From NCBI GenBank assembly GCA_910587285.1, contig CAJULM010000059.1, positions 1 through 13,589 on the forward strand: a DNA stretch of 13,589 nt. Direction: 5' to 3'. How positions within the stretch are numbered: the stretch's first letter is position 1; each line of letters starts with the position of its first letter. The translations under genes and the position numbers were made by a program. Positions 1 through 7,400 of the stretch are shown one piece after another. The stretch comes from an uncultured Oscillospiraceae bacterium. GTDB lineage: Bacteria; Bacillota; Clostridia; Oscillospirales; Oscillospiraceae. The notes beneath the pieces were generated by a model, which saw nothing but the letters and a program-made list of their open reading frames with translations, made no database searches and was not told the DNA's origin.

Positions 1-56
1 GTATACTGCCCGTCGGAGGCGGCGGTGTGGGTGTGGAGGTCGCACAGGACCCTCAT
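1..56 (-). CDS. PHP-domain protein, N-terminus only (runs off the left edge)
   Basis: Reading leftward from an ATG at 56, the first 18 residues are MRVLCDLHTHTAASDGQY. The DLHTHT..SDG string is the first metal-binding motif of the PHP (polymerase and histidinol phosphatase) family, whose members are metal-dependent phosphatases or phosphoesterases. The ATG overlaps the TGA stop of the phosphonopyruvate decarboxylase gene as ATGA, so the two genes are translationally coupled and this is the last gene of the phosphonate operon seen here. A phosphatase acting on an intermediate or by-product, for example a 3'-phosphonucleotide released by the transferase, would fit the context, but that is inference. 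The rest of the protein lies outside the window. Confidence 0.75.
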   Translation of the reverse strand, partial: MRVLCDLHTHTAASDGQY

Positions 57-1294
57 GCTTTCCCCTCCAGCGCCGCCATAAAGGCCGTCTTGTTCTCCTG
101 GGGCGTGGTGGTGGGCCGGCCCAGGTCATCCCGGGCCCCCAGGGCGCACTTTACCTCAAGAAACGTGAGGCAGTTGGCCGCCTTCGCCGCCGCCAGCGCC
201 CCATCCAGCCCCTCCGGACTGTCCACCGACAGGGCGGAGGCATAGCCGCAGGCCCGGGCGATGGCGCACAAATCCACCCTGCCCGCCGCCGTGGGCAGGC
301 CGCCTACGGACTCGTGGGCCTCGTTGTTCAGCACAATGTGGACGAGATTAGCGGGGCTGCTCGTCCCGATCACCGCCATGGCCCCCAGGTGCATCAGCGC
401 CGCGCCGTCCCCGTCCAGGCACCACACCCGGCGCTCCGGCCTTTGCAGGGCGATACCCAGGGCGATGGATGAGCTGTGGCCCATGGAGCCCACAGTGAGG
501 AAGTCATGGCCGTGGCCCTGCCCTCGGGCCTCCCGCAGCTCGTACACCTCCCGGCTGGCCTTGCCCGTAGTGGACACCACCGGGTCGTCCCCGGAGGCCG
601 CCAGAATCTGCCCGATGGCCTCCTCCCGGCCCATGGAGCACCCCGTTGGTCGACAGTTGTCACCCACAGGGCGTCCGTCGGGCGAGGTTGGGTGACACTT
701 GTCGTCCATACTGCGCCCGCCGGGCGGCGTCGGTTGACAGTTGTCGCCCACAGTGTGCCCGCCGGACAGGGTTGGGTGACAGTTGTAAACCAACGCCTCT
801 TTGCGCACCACCAGAGCCGCCTGCCTCCCCTGCCGGAACACCTCCCGGTATTCTGCCATTTTGGCGGCCAGTTCCTCCTCCGTGGCGGCCTTGTCCAGCA
901 CAAAGGCGGGGATGTCCAAATTGTCCAGCAGGGACAGGGTGATCTCCCCCTGAAATACGTGCTGGGGCTCGTCGTGCACCCCCGGCTCCCCCCGCCAGCC
1001 CACGATAAACAGGCAGGGGATGCCATACACCTTGTCGTTGAGCAGGGACGCCGCCGGGTTTACGATATTCCCCAGGCCGCTGTTCTGGAGATACACCACC
1101 GGGATTTTCCCCGTGGCCAGGTGGTAGCCCGCCGCAAGGCCCACAGCGTTTCCCTCGTTGGCGGCAATGATGTGGTGGACCGGGTCCAGGCCGTACCGGT
1201 CCATCAGAAAACTGCACAGGGCCTTCAGCTGTGAATCGGGCACGCCGGTGTAAAAATCCGCCTCCAACAGCGCGGCAAAGCGTTCTATGTTCAA
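53..1294 (-). CDS. aepY: phosphonopyruvate decarboxylase
   Basis: This thiamine-diphosphate enzyme decarboxylates phosphonopyruvate to phosphonoacetaldehyde, the irreversible step that pulls the unfavourable PEP mutase reaction forward. The N-terminal pyrimidine-binding half contains ANEGNAVGLAAGYHLATGK (residues 45-63), with Glu47 as the cofactor-activating Glu. The C-terminal half has the TPP motif GDG...NN (GDGAALMHLGAM through VLNNEAHESVGG). The length is 413 aa against about 375-380 for the family, and the excess is a 14-residue tandem repeat at residues 171-218 between the two halves. The start is a TTG at 1294 preceded by GGGGAGGGG; I see no better ATG. It lies 24 bases after pepM and overlaps the PHP gene by ATGA. 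The catalytic motifs are intact, so it is probably active despite the insertion. Confidence 0.92.
   Translation of the reverse strand: MNIERFAALLEADFYTGVPDSQLKALCSFLMDRYGLDPVHHIIAANEGNAVGLAAGYHLATGKIPVVYLQNSGLGNIVNPAASLLNDKVYGIPCLFIVGWRGEPGVHDEPQHVFQGEITLSLLDNLDIPAFVLDKAATEEELAAKMAEYREVFRQGRQAALVVRKEALVYNCHPTLSGGHTVGDNCQPTPPGGRSMDDKCHPTSPDGRPVGDNCRPTGCSMGREEAIGQILAASGDDPVVSTTGKASREVYELREARGQGHGHDFLTVGSMGHSSSIALGIALQRPERRVWCLDGDGAALMHLGAMAVIGTSSPANLVHIVLNNEAHESVGGLPTAAGRVDLCAIARACGYASALSVDSPEGLDGALAAAKAANCLTFLEVKCALGARDDLGRPTTTPQENKTAFMAALEGKA
641..784 (-). repeat. 42-bp tandem repeat, in frame inside aepY
   Basis: Three full 42-base units (743-784, 701-742, 659-700) and a partial fourth (641-658) read in frame as NCHPTLSGGHTVGD, NCQPTPPGGRSMDD, KCHPTSPDGRPVGD and NCRPTG. 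Each unit begins AACTGTC or AAGTGTC on the minus strand and has diverged slightly. The array falls between the cofactor-binding halves of the decarboxylase, where a hydrophilic Cys/Pro/Gly-rich linker could be tolerated. There are no unique spacers, so it is not a CRISPR. It looks like a minisatellite or an inserted interspersed repeat. Confidence 0.9.
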
Positions 1295-1318
1295 AAGCTG
1301 CCCCTCCCCTTCTCCGTA

Positions 1319-2614
1319 TTACAGCTCGTCAATCAGGGTAATGATTTCTTTAATGGGCATCAGCCGGTCATCCACCTCTTTCGCCCGGTGGCAGCGCAGA
1401 ATGTCCTCCGCGGTCCGCTGCATGGCGGGGAAGGCGCTGCGGGTGAGCTGGTTGGCGTAGATGACGATGCTCACCCCGTGGGCGGCCAGCTCCTCCTCCG
1501 TGATGGCGTTAAAGGAGGTGGGCACCACCACGATGGGCGTCAGCTTGTCCGACTCCCGGAAGCGGTCGCAGAACTCCAGAATTTCCCCGGGGTCCTTTTT
1601 CCGGCTGTGGATCATGATGCCGTCCGCCCCCGCCTCCACAAAGGCGGCGGCCCGGGCCAGGGCATCGTCCATCCCCCGCTCTAAGATCAGGCTCTCGATG
1701 CGGGCGATAATCATGAAGTCGTCGGTGAGCTGGGCACGCTTACCCGCCCGGATTTTTTCGCTAAAGCTCTCGATGCTGTCCTGGGTCTGCTCCACCTCGG
1801 CGCCGAACAGGCTGTTCTTCTTCAGCCCCTTCTTGTCCTCGATAATCACGGCGGACACGCCCATGCGCTCCAGGGTGCGCACGTTGTACACAAAGTGCTC
1901 GGGCAGCCCGCCGGTGTCCCCGTCCAGAATGATGGGCTTGGTGGTGACCTCCATGATGTCGTCGATGGTGCGCAGCCGGGAGGATAGGTCCACCAGCTCG
2001 ATGTCCGGCTTGCCCTTGGCGGTGGAATCGCACAGGGAGCTCACCCACATGGCGTCGAACTGGTCCAGCCGGCCGTCCTGGGCCACCACGGTCTTCTCCG
2101 CGATGAGCCCCGTCAGGCCGCTGTGGGCCTCGATGGCCTTCACCACCGGGCACATTCCGATGAGCTGGCGCAGCCGCTTCCGGCGGTACTCCGGCATGGC
2201 CAGCTTTTCCCGGAGCTGCCGGTCAATTTTCCGCACCCGCTCGCTGCTGGTATAGGGCACCTCAATGAGCTGGCCCCCCATGGCCTCCAGCTTCTCCTTC
2301 ACCTGGGCCCGGATGGCGGACTCAGGCCCAGTCCGCCAGTTGTCCCCGTGAATGACGTAGTCCGGACGGATGAGGGAGAGCACATCCTCGTAGAGCATAT
2401 CGTCCTGGACGACCACATTGTTAACCCCCTCCAGGGAGCGATACAGCCGCACCCGCTCCTCCTGGGAGATGGTGGGAAAGCGGTTGTAGCGGATGAGCGC
2501 CCGGTCGGACAGAGCGCCCACAATCACCCTGCCGTACTGCCCGGCCTGGCGGATAATGTTCAGGTGCCCCTCGTGGATCACTTCGGTGCAGAAGCAGGTG
2601 TATACGGTTTTCAT
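1319..2614 (-). CDS. pepM: PEP phosphomutase with N-terminal cytidylyltransferase domain
   Basis: The C-terminal domain (about residue 150 onward) isomerises phosphoenolpyruvate to phosphonopyruvate, forming the C-P bond. It has the DGDTGG metal-site motif (231-236) and EDKKGLKKNS (259-268), the signature that separates PEP mutases from isocitrate-lyase relatives. The N-terminal domain (about 1-135) is a TagD/GCT-type nucleotidyltransferase with the HEGH form of the HxGH motif (14-17), after a beta strand beginning KTVYTCFCTEVIH. This fusion is known in phosphonate clusters, where the nucleotidyltransferase is assumed to act on a phosphonate product. The ATG at 2614 is preceded by AAAGGAGG at good spacing, 12 bases after phnW. 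It acts with the downstream decarboxylase, which removes its unfavoured product. Confidence 0.95.
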   Translation of the reverse strand: MKTVYTCFCTEVIHEGHLNIIRQAGQYGRVIVGALSDRALIRYNRFPTISQEERVRLYRSLEGVNNVVVQDDMLYEDVLSLIRPDYVIHGDNWRTGPESAIRAQVKEKLEAMGGQLIEVPYTSSERVRKIDRQLREKLAMPEYRRKRLRQLIGMCPVVKAIEAHSGLTGLIAEKTVVAQDGRLDQFDAMWVSSLCDSTAKGKPDIELVDLSSRLRTIDDIMEVTTKPIILDGDTGGLPEHFVYNVRTLERMGVSAVIIEDKKGLKKNSLFGAEVEQTQDSIESFSEKIRAGKRAQLTDDFMIIARIESLILERGMDDALARAAAFVEAGADGIMIHSRKKDPGEILEFCDRFRESDKLTPIVVVPTSFNAITEEELAAHGVSIVIYANQLTRSAFPAMQRTAEDILRCHRAKEVDDRLMPIKEIITLIDEL

Positions 2615-2626
2615 AGCGGGCCTCCT

Positions 2627-3757
2627 TTACGCATCGTACCGCACGGGCACGGCCACGCCGCACCCGTCCAGCGCCTGGCGGAACACCTCAAAAAACGCCT
2701 GGATGTCCGGCGCGTCGATGGCTCCCAGGGCGCACAGGCGGAAGGTCCCCGCCGTGCCCACCTTGCCGGGGTAGATGGTAAACCCCCGCTCATAGCAGTA
2801 GTCGTGGACCCGCTGAAAATCCCAGTTGGGGTCGTCCGGGTTGCGCACCGCCGCCACAAGGCCCGCCTGCCACTCCCGGCGGACGGTCTCCCGGAAGCCC
2901 AGTCCGTCCAAGCCCGCCCGGATGGCCTCCATCACCCGCGTATGCCGGGCCCACTTGGCCTGCTCCCCCTCCGCCCAGTACTCCTTCATGGCCTGGATGG
3001 CGGCGTATACCGTCTGCACCGGGGGGGTGAACTCCATCTCCCCGGTGCGCTCAAAGCAGTCGTACTGACGGAACAGGTTGGCGTAATAGGAGCGGCGGGG
3101 ATAGTCCTTGGACGCCTCGATGATGTCCCGGCGGCCGATGACAAAGGACAGGCCGGTCATGGCCATCAGCCCCTTCTGGGCGGAGGCCATGCAGAAGTCG
3201 ATGTTGTCCGCCTCCACGTCAATGGGCCGCATGGCATAGGTGCTGGTGGTGTCGGTGACAAAGACCGCGCCGCAGGCGTGGGCCAGCGCCCCCAGCTCCC
3301 GGATGGGGTTGAGCAGGCCGGCCCCCGTCTCGTTGTGGGTGGCATACACCAGGGCGACGTCCGGGTTTTCCCGAAGGGCCCGCTCCACCGCCCCCAGGTC
3401 CGCCGGGCAGTCATAGGGCAGCTTCAGTTCCACGTGGGGCAGGCCGTAGTACCGGCAGATGTCCGCTGCCCGGGCGCTGTAGGCCCCGTTGTGGACGATG
3501 AGGGCCCTCTTGCCCTGGGGCAGCAGGGAGTTGAGGCACACGTCCATGCACAGCGTGCCCGACCCGCAGAACAGCACCGCGGTGTACTTGGCCGGGTCGC
3601 CATGGACCACCCGCACCAAATCTTCCCGCAGCCCCGCCATCAGGCCGGCGAACTCCTTTTCGCGGGGGCAGATATCGGGCGCCACCTGGGCCAGCTTCAC
3701 GGTGTCCGTGGTGGTGGCCGGCCCCGGGTTCAGCAGGATATTCCGTCTGACTTCCAT
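2627..3757 (-). CDS. phnW: 2-aminoethylphosphonate:pyruvate aminotransferase
   Basis: A PLP fold-type I aminotransferase of 376 aa, the usual family length. It opens with RNILLNPGPATTT, the typical PhnW start. Lys195 in ASAQKGL is the expected Schiff-base lysine and Asp169 in VTDTTST the pyridine-nitrogen partner; both fall within one residue of the known Salmonella PhnW positions. In degradative operons PhnW breaks down AEP. Here it sits with PEP mutase and phosphonopyruvate decarboxylase and without phosphonoacetaldehyde hydrolase, so it most likely runs toward synthesis, aminating phosphonoacetaldehyde to AEP. The ATG at 3757 follows GAGGAGG. It lies 17 bases after the cytidylyltransferase gene, in the same arrangement known for PntC and AEP transaminase. 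Confidence 0.92.
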   Translation of the reverse strand: MEVRRNILLNPGPATTTDTVKLAQVAPDICPREKEFAGLMAGLREDLVRVVHGDPAKYTAVLFCGSGTLCMDVCLNSLLPQGKRALIVHNGAYSARAADICRYYGLPHVELKLPYDCPADLGAVERALRENPDVALVYATHNETGAGLLNPIRELGALAHACGAVFVTDTTSTYAMRPIDVEADNIDFCMASAQKGLMAMTGLSFVIGRRDIIEASKDYPRRSYYANLFRQYDCFERTGEMEFTPPVQTVYAAIQAMKEYWAEGEQAKWARHTRVMEAIRAGLDGLGFRETVRREWQAGLVAAVRNPDDPNWDFQRVHDYCYERGFTIYPGKVGTAGTFRLCALGAIDAPDIQAFFEVFRQALDGCGVAVPVRYDA

Positions 3758-3774
3758 GCAGATTCCTCCTCGGT

Positions 3775-4641
3775 TCAGCCGATGTCGTAGCTTCTGTCAA
3801 ATGCCTTCAGCTCGCGGAAGGTGTCGATCTCGGTGACGTCCCCGTCCTCACAGGGCCGCACCGCCACCCGGTAGTTCTCCCGGCGGAACACCAGAGGCAC
3901 CTGCTCCCAGTAGCGCTCCCGCCCGCCGGGCTGTTCATAGACATCCTTCAGGTCCTGGGCCAGCTTCTCCCCGTCCGGCCCGTCCCAGTAGGAGATGCCC
4001 ACCATCTGCCAGCAGTGCTCCCCGCCAATTTTCTCCTGGGTGATAATGCCGTCCTCCACCTCGAAGCACCAGTCGTCGGTGCGCTGCTTGGGGATGGCCA
4101 GGAAGTTGGAGCGGTACTGGTAGGGCCGGATGAGCCGGGGGTTGGAAAGCACCAAGTCCGCCTCCAGCACATAGGCGTTGGACAGTAGGTGCCGGGCGCA
4201 CAAGGCGGAGGAGATGTTGTTGGTCTCGTTGAACACCGGGTTTTCCAAAAATCGAATTGTGGGGTACTGGTAGAGCAGCTGGTCGAACTGCTCCGCCAGA
4301 TAGCCCCGGACGAGATAGATTCCCTCAATTCCGGCGGCGAGGCAGGCGTCCAGCAGACTGTCGATGATCCGCTTTCCGTGGACCCGCACCAGGGGCTTGG
4401 GCGTATTGAAGGTGATGGGGACCAGGCGGCTGCCGAAGCCCGCCGCCAGAAACACCGCCCGCTTCACCCGATAGGGCTCCATGGCCTCCACCCCCGCCGG
4501 GGTGGGGCGGCCGTGGGAGAGATAGCCCAGCTCCTCCAACTCCTGGACCACAGCCGCGTCCGGCTCGGCGCATTCTGCCCCGGATGGAGCCAAAAGCTCC
4601 GCCAGCAGTTCAAATTGAGACTCGGTCAGTGTGCGCGGCAT
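3775..4641 (-). CDS. pntC: CTP:phosphonate cytidylyltransferase, PntC/LicC type, with N-terminal winged-helix-like segment
   Basis: The nucleotidyltransferase domain begins near residue 59 with the loop AVFLAAGFGSRLVPIT, followed by TPKPLV. ENPVFNETNNISSAL (133-147) and EADLVL (160-165) resemble LicC phosphocholine cytidylyltransferases and PntC. PntC makes CMP-AEP and is found next to, or fused with, AEP transaminase, exactly as here, so AEP is the likely substrate. The first 58 residues resemble a MarR-like winged helix (LTESQFELLAELL, then ELEELGYLSHGRPTPAG), an extra part whose role I cannot assign. The start ATG at 4641 has GAGGAGGG upstream. The cytidylyltransferase fold is strongly supported; substrate choice between AEP and choline-phosphate rests on context. 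Confidence 0.85.
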   Translation of the reverse strand: MPRTLTESQFELLAELLAPSGAECAEPDAAVVQELEELGYLSHGRPTPAGVEAMEPYRVKRAVFLAAGFGSRLVPITFNTPKPLVRVHGKRIIDSLLDACLAAGIEGIYLVRGYLAEQFDQLLYQYPTIRFLENPVFNETNNISSALCARHLLSNAYVLEADLVLSNPRLIRPYQYRSNFLAIPKQRTDDWCFEVEDGIITQEKIGGEHCWQMVGISYWDGPDGEKLAQDLKDVYEQPGGRERYWEQVPLVFRRENYRVAVRPCEDGDVTEIDTFRELKAFDRSYDIG

Positions 4642-4653
4642 CGCAATCCCTCC

Positions 4654-5157
4654 TCAGGCCAGCCCGAACTGCTTTTCCAGCCGCTCCACAATGGCCTCCG
4701 GCGTCTCCTGGCCGTCGTTTTCCACCACGGCGTCAGGTGTCTTCGGCTCGTCCCAGGGCAGGTCCACCCCCACGACCTCCTTCGCGCCGGAGGAATAGAG
4801 CTTCTTCTGATCCCGGCGGTAGAGGGTGTCCGGAGTGACCTTGATGTAAATTTCCCTGTAGTTGTCGATGTTGGCCCGGTTCCAGTCCCGGATCTCATCG
4901 TACATGGAGATGGAGCACATCACCACGTCGATGCCCTGCTCGGACAGGGCGCGGCACAGGCGGAACTGCGCCTTGGCGTCCTTCAGCCGGGCGGCGGTGG
5001 AATACCCCGTGCGCTCAAATACGCCGTCCATGGCGTCCCCGTCCATGCAGAACACATTGGTCTTGCGGGCCTTCAGGCGGCGGTAAAACAGCCCCCCGAC
5101 GGTGGTCTTGCCCGCCCCGGCCAGGCCGGTGAAAAAATATACGGTTCCCTTTTCCAT
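4654..5157 (-). CDS. cysC: CysC-family (adenylylsulfate kinase-like) nucleotide 3'-kinase
   Basis: A 167-residue P-loop kinase of the adenylylsulfate kinase family: GLAGAGKT Walker A (11-18), DGD (39-41), and the C-terminal block RRDQKKLY...VVGVDLPWDEP. True APS kinases normally read DGDNVR and carry a FISPF-like motif. Here the DGD is followed by AMDG, lacking that Arg, and the other segment is CSISMYDEIRDW. No ATP sulfurylase gene is present. It lies between a cytidylyltransferase and a sulfotransferase-like gene, with gaps of 12 and 9 bases. Campylobacter jejuni has a precedent: its CysC-like Cj1415 phosphorylates the 3'-OH of cytidine diphosphoramidate. So the substrate may be CMP-AEP rather than APS. 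The family is confident, the substrate open. Confidence 0.85.
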   Translation of the reverse strand: MEKGTVYFFTGLAGAGKTTVGGLFYRRLKARKTNVFCMDGDAMDGVFERTGYSTAARLKDAKAQFRLCRALSEQGIDVVMCSISMYDEIRDWNRANIDNYREIYIKVTPDTLYRRDQKKLYSSGAKEVVGVDLPWDEPKTPDAVVENDGQETPEAIVERLEKQFGLA

Positions 5158-5166
5158 GGCGTCTCC

Positions 5167-7167
5167 TCAGTGATAAATCGGCTCGTCCAGCAGGGCCGGG
5201 TCCAGCTCTAATTTCGGCATCATGCGCAGGGGCTGGCCGTTTTTGTTGACGAAATAGAGACTGCCCATGAGGCGCTTGGCCAGCCTCAGACGTACCTTGT
5301 CGTGTTTCTCTTTGAGCTCAGCAAGGATTTCTTCCTGCTCCTCCTCGTTGAGCTTCCTCTTATTGCCGTCCGGGGATACTGTGGCATCGGAGAGCACATT
5401 GTTTTTCCAGGAGAGGGCAATGAATTTGTTGATTTTCGTAAACCCCTCCACCCACTTTTCAATCTGTGCCTCGTCCACCGCCCCGCCGTCATAATAGTGC
5501 AGGTCGTAGCCATAGAACTGGTAAGCGTCCCGCAGGCAGAACTCAATGTAGGCCCGCTCCTCGTCGGTGGCATAGTCGTCGTAGGTGCGGTACACCGTGG
5601 CGGTGTCAAAGCCGATGACGTTGCCCTCCGACGTCTCCACGTCGTGGACGCCCTTCTCCGAGCAGTAGGTCATGCTCTCGGTGTAAGGCAGGTCCAAAAA
5701 CGCCGCCAGGGCGGTGAAGGTGGCCCGGGGGTTGGTCTTGCCGTCCTCAAAGCGCACCAGCACGCTGTCTTTATACAGCCGGTCCTCCGGGTCGATCATG
5801 AAGCTGCGGTTCAGGGCGCGGTCCATGGCCAGGTCGGAGGCGACCCCGCCCTTCTCCTCGGTGACGGCAATGAGATCACGCTTTTCGATCTGCCAGCGGA
5901 AGGTGGCGGCGGCGCTGGTGGTGAAGCGGCGCAGGGGCGTGAAGGTTTTGATATATTTGAACGCCTTGAACACCGGGGAATTGCGTACCTTGACATACTC
6001 GTCGCAGAACAGGACGGTGCGGTCACGGCCGTCGTGGTTCATGTCGTAGTGCATACCGCCGAAATGGGGCTGGAAGAACAGGGCCGGACAGATGCGGGAG
6101 GCGTGATCCAGACCGCCCATATACTCCTTGTTCAGCATAAACAGTGTGACCAGGATGTCCTTGTCGGCGCGGGCCCCCGCCCAATAGCTCTGGGCGGCCA
6201 ATTCTTCCTTGAACGTCGGCTTCTCGCCGGCGGCCCGGCGTCTGTCCGCCTCCTCATAGGTTTCTTTGCTGTCACGGATGGCCTTCTCAATATTGCTCAT
6301 CATCACGGAGGGCAGGCAGATCAGATTGGGGTGGTTGTCGAACACCTCGTTGAAGAAGTCGCCGCCGTTGTCGGAGGACAGCTGAGTGTGCCAAATCAGC
6401 CGGTGTACGTCCTTCACGCCGATGGGCTTCACCGGGTACTGGCTGTAGTCAATGCCGTAGGTCTCCTTGAAGTCGATGGGGTAGCGGCTGAGCTCCTCCC
6501 CAAACAAAAATATAATCTTCCTCTGCTTCAGCAGCTCCCGCACATTCAGCACCTGGAGATGGGCGCAGAACCTCTCCCAGCTCTCGTAGTGGAGGTACAG
6601 GTGATTTTCCCGCCCGATGTCCTCGCTGGGGCGGACGTTGTCGTTCAAATATTCCAGCTCATATTGGGAATAAACATCCTCTGCCAAGATGGGATTGTCC
6701 AAATTTTTGAAAAAGTTTCGGCTCACCACCGGGTGATTGAAATTCACATACTCCCCGAAGGTCTCCTCCGCCGGGTCGAAGGGGAGATAGCCGTTGTCGT
6801 CAAAGGGATAGAAGCGCAGGGGCAGGTCCTCAAATTTGGGGAAGTCCTGCCGGAACAGGTAGGGATATTTGGCCAGCGCCGCGCAGTTTTTCTCATAGCG
6901 GTTTTTCATGGGCTTCACGTTGGGGGTATAGAACGCGCCGGTTATGACATCCAGGCACTCCGCCCGGAACTGTCCCTCGTTGTAGAGCCGGACAAACTGG
7001 GTGTAGGCCACCTTGTAGTCCCCGCCCATGCGCAGCAGATAGACGGCGGCCTCCATCCGCTCCTCCTGGGTCAGCCCGCCCTGGTGGATGGCCAGAATAT
7101 AGGCGTTGTTGGCGTCGGAGACGGCGTTCAGCTCCGCGCACCGGCGGGCGATGTCGATGGTTTGCAT
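5167..7167 (-). CDS. large sulfotransferase-like protein, candidate phosphonate (or sulfate) transferase
   Basis: A 666-residue soluble protein with no signal peptide or membrane segment. Two blocks recall sulfotransferases. HTQLSSDNGGDFFNEVFDNH (260-279) sits where the 5'-phosphosulfate loop (RSGST...L..HP) should be, but is degenerate. VLVRFEDGKTNPRATF (469-484) with AAFLDLP (488-494) matches the usual C-terminal RYEDL..DP.....I..FLGLP region. The first 230 residues (KYPYLFRQDFPKFEDL, PVVSRNFFKNLDNPI, NHLYLHYESWERF) I cannot assign. It leads the phosphonate operon just after flagellin; the ATG at 7167 follows AAAGGA. Transfer of an activated group onto flagellin or a surface glycan fits, but the donor (PAPS or a phosphonate nucleotide) and the acceptor are inference. 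Confidence 0.7.
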   Translation of the reverse strand: MQTIDIARRCAELNAVSDANNAYILAIHQGGLTQEERMEAAVYLLRMGGDYKVAYTQFVRLYNEGQFRAECLDVITGAFYTPNVKPMKNRYEKNCAALAKYPYLFRQDFPKFEDLPLRFYPFDDNGYLPFDPAEETFGEYVNFNHPVVSRNFFKNLDNPILAEDVYSQYELEYLNDNVRPSEDIGRENHLYLHYESWERFCAHLQVLNVRELLKQRKIIFLFGEELSRYPIDFKETYGIDYSQYPVKPIGVKDVHRLIWHTQLSSDNGGDFFNEVFDNHPNLICLPSVMMSNIEKAIRDSKETYEEADRRRAAGEKPTFKEELAAQSYWAGARADKDILVTLFMLNKEYMGGLDHASRICPALFFQPHFGGMHYDMNHDGRDRTVLFCDEYVKVRNSPVFKAFKYIKTFTPLRRFTTSAAATFRWQIEKRDLIAVTEEKGGVASDLAMDRALNRSFMIDPEDRLYKDSVLVRFEDGKTNPRATFTALAAFLDLPYTESMTYCSEKGVHDVETSEGNVIGFDTATVYRTYDDYATDEERAYIEFCLRDAYQFYGYDLHYYDGGAVDEAQIEKWVEGFTKINKFIALSWKNNVLSDATVSPDGNKRKLNEEEQEEILAELKEKHDKVRLRLAKRLMGSLYFVNKNGQPLRMMPKLELDPALLDEPIYH

Positions 7168-7204
7168 AGGGCGGCATCCTTTCCGTGTGTAGATTCATAA
7201 AGAA

Positions 7205-7228
7205 GGGGGCGGGCTTGCGCCCGCCCCC
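7205..7228 (-). terminator. GC-rich hairpin between flagellin and the phosphonate operon
   Basis: A perfect 10-bp stem (GGGGGCGGGC 7205-7214 and GCCCGCCCCC 7219-7228) with a 4-base loop. Reading left it is followed by TTCTTTATG, a modest U-rich tail. It fits an intrinsic terminator after flagellin. It ends 37 bases before the ATG of the next gene, too close for a full promoter in between, so it may act as a partial terminator that lets some flagellin transcript into the operon. Confidence 0.7.
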
Positions 7229-7400
7229 GGTTGGGTCATGCGGTTTGTGCCAAAAACAACTCGCGCGGCGTTATCACGCTCCGATTGGCCGCGTGGCCGG
7301 GTCGCTTTCACTGCGTCTCGGGCAAAACCCGCGCCGCTATGCGGCGCTGGGCTTTTGCCCTCGCTCCGCTCCAAGCTCCCCTACGCGGCTATCGTCGCGC
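7229..7400. repeat. intergenic GC-rich palindromic region downstream of flagellin
   Basis: This stretch has no credible gene. It contains a long imperfect inverted repeat at 7320-7360: outer arms GGGCAAAA and TTTTGCCC, inner arms GCGCCGC and GCGGCGC, a 3-base loop and two single-base bulges. The flank has the CGCTCCGCTCC and GCGGCTATCGTCGCG strings typical of interspersed repeat elements. It may be a REP-like element or a second RNA hairpin after flagellin. No convincing promoter for the phosphonate operon is visible here. Confidence 0.5.

Noticed and set aside
641..784. CRISPR-like array in the 42-bp repeats
   Set aside because: Units abut without unique spacers, are not palindromic, keep the aepY frame, and there are no cas genes.
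2627..3757. AEP degradation (phnW with phnX)
   Set aside because: There is no phosphonoacetaldehyde hydrolase, while PEP mutase and phosphonopyruvate decarboxylase are adjacent, so synthesis is the better reading.
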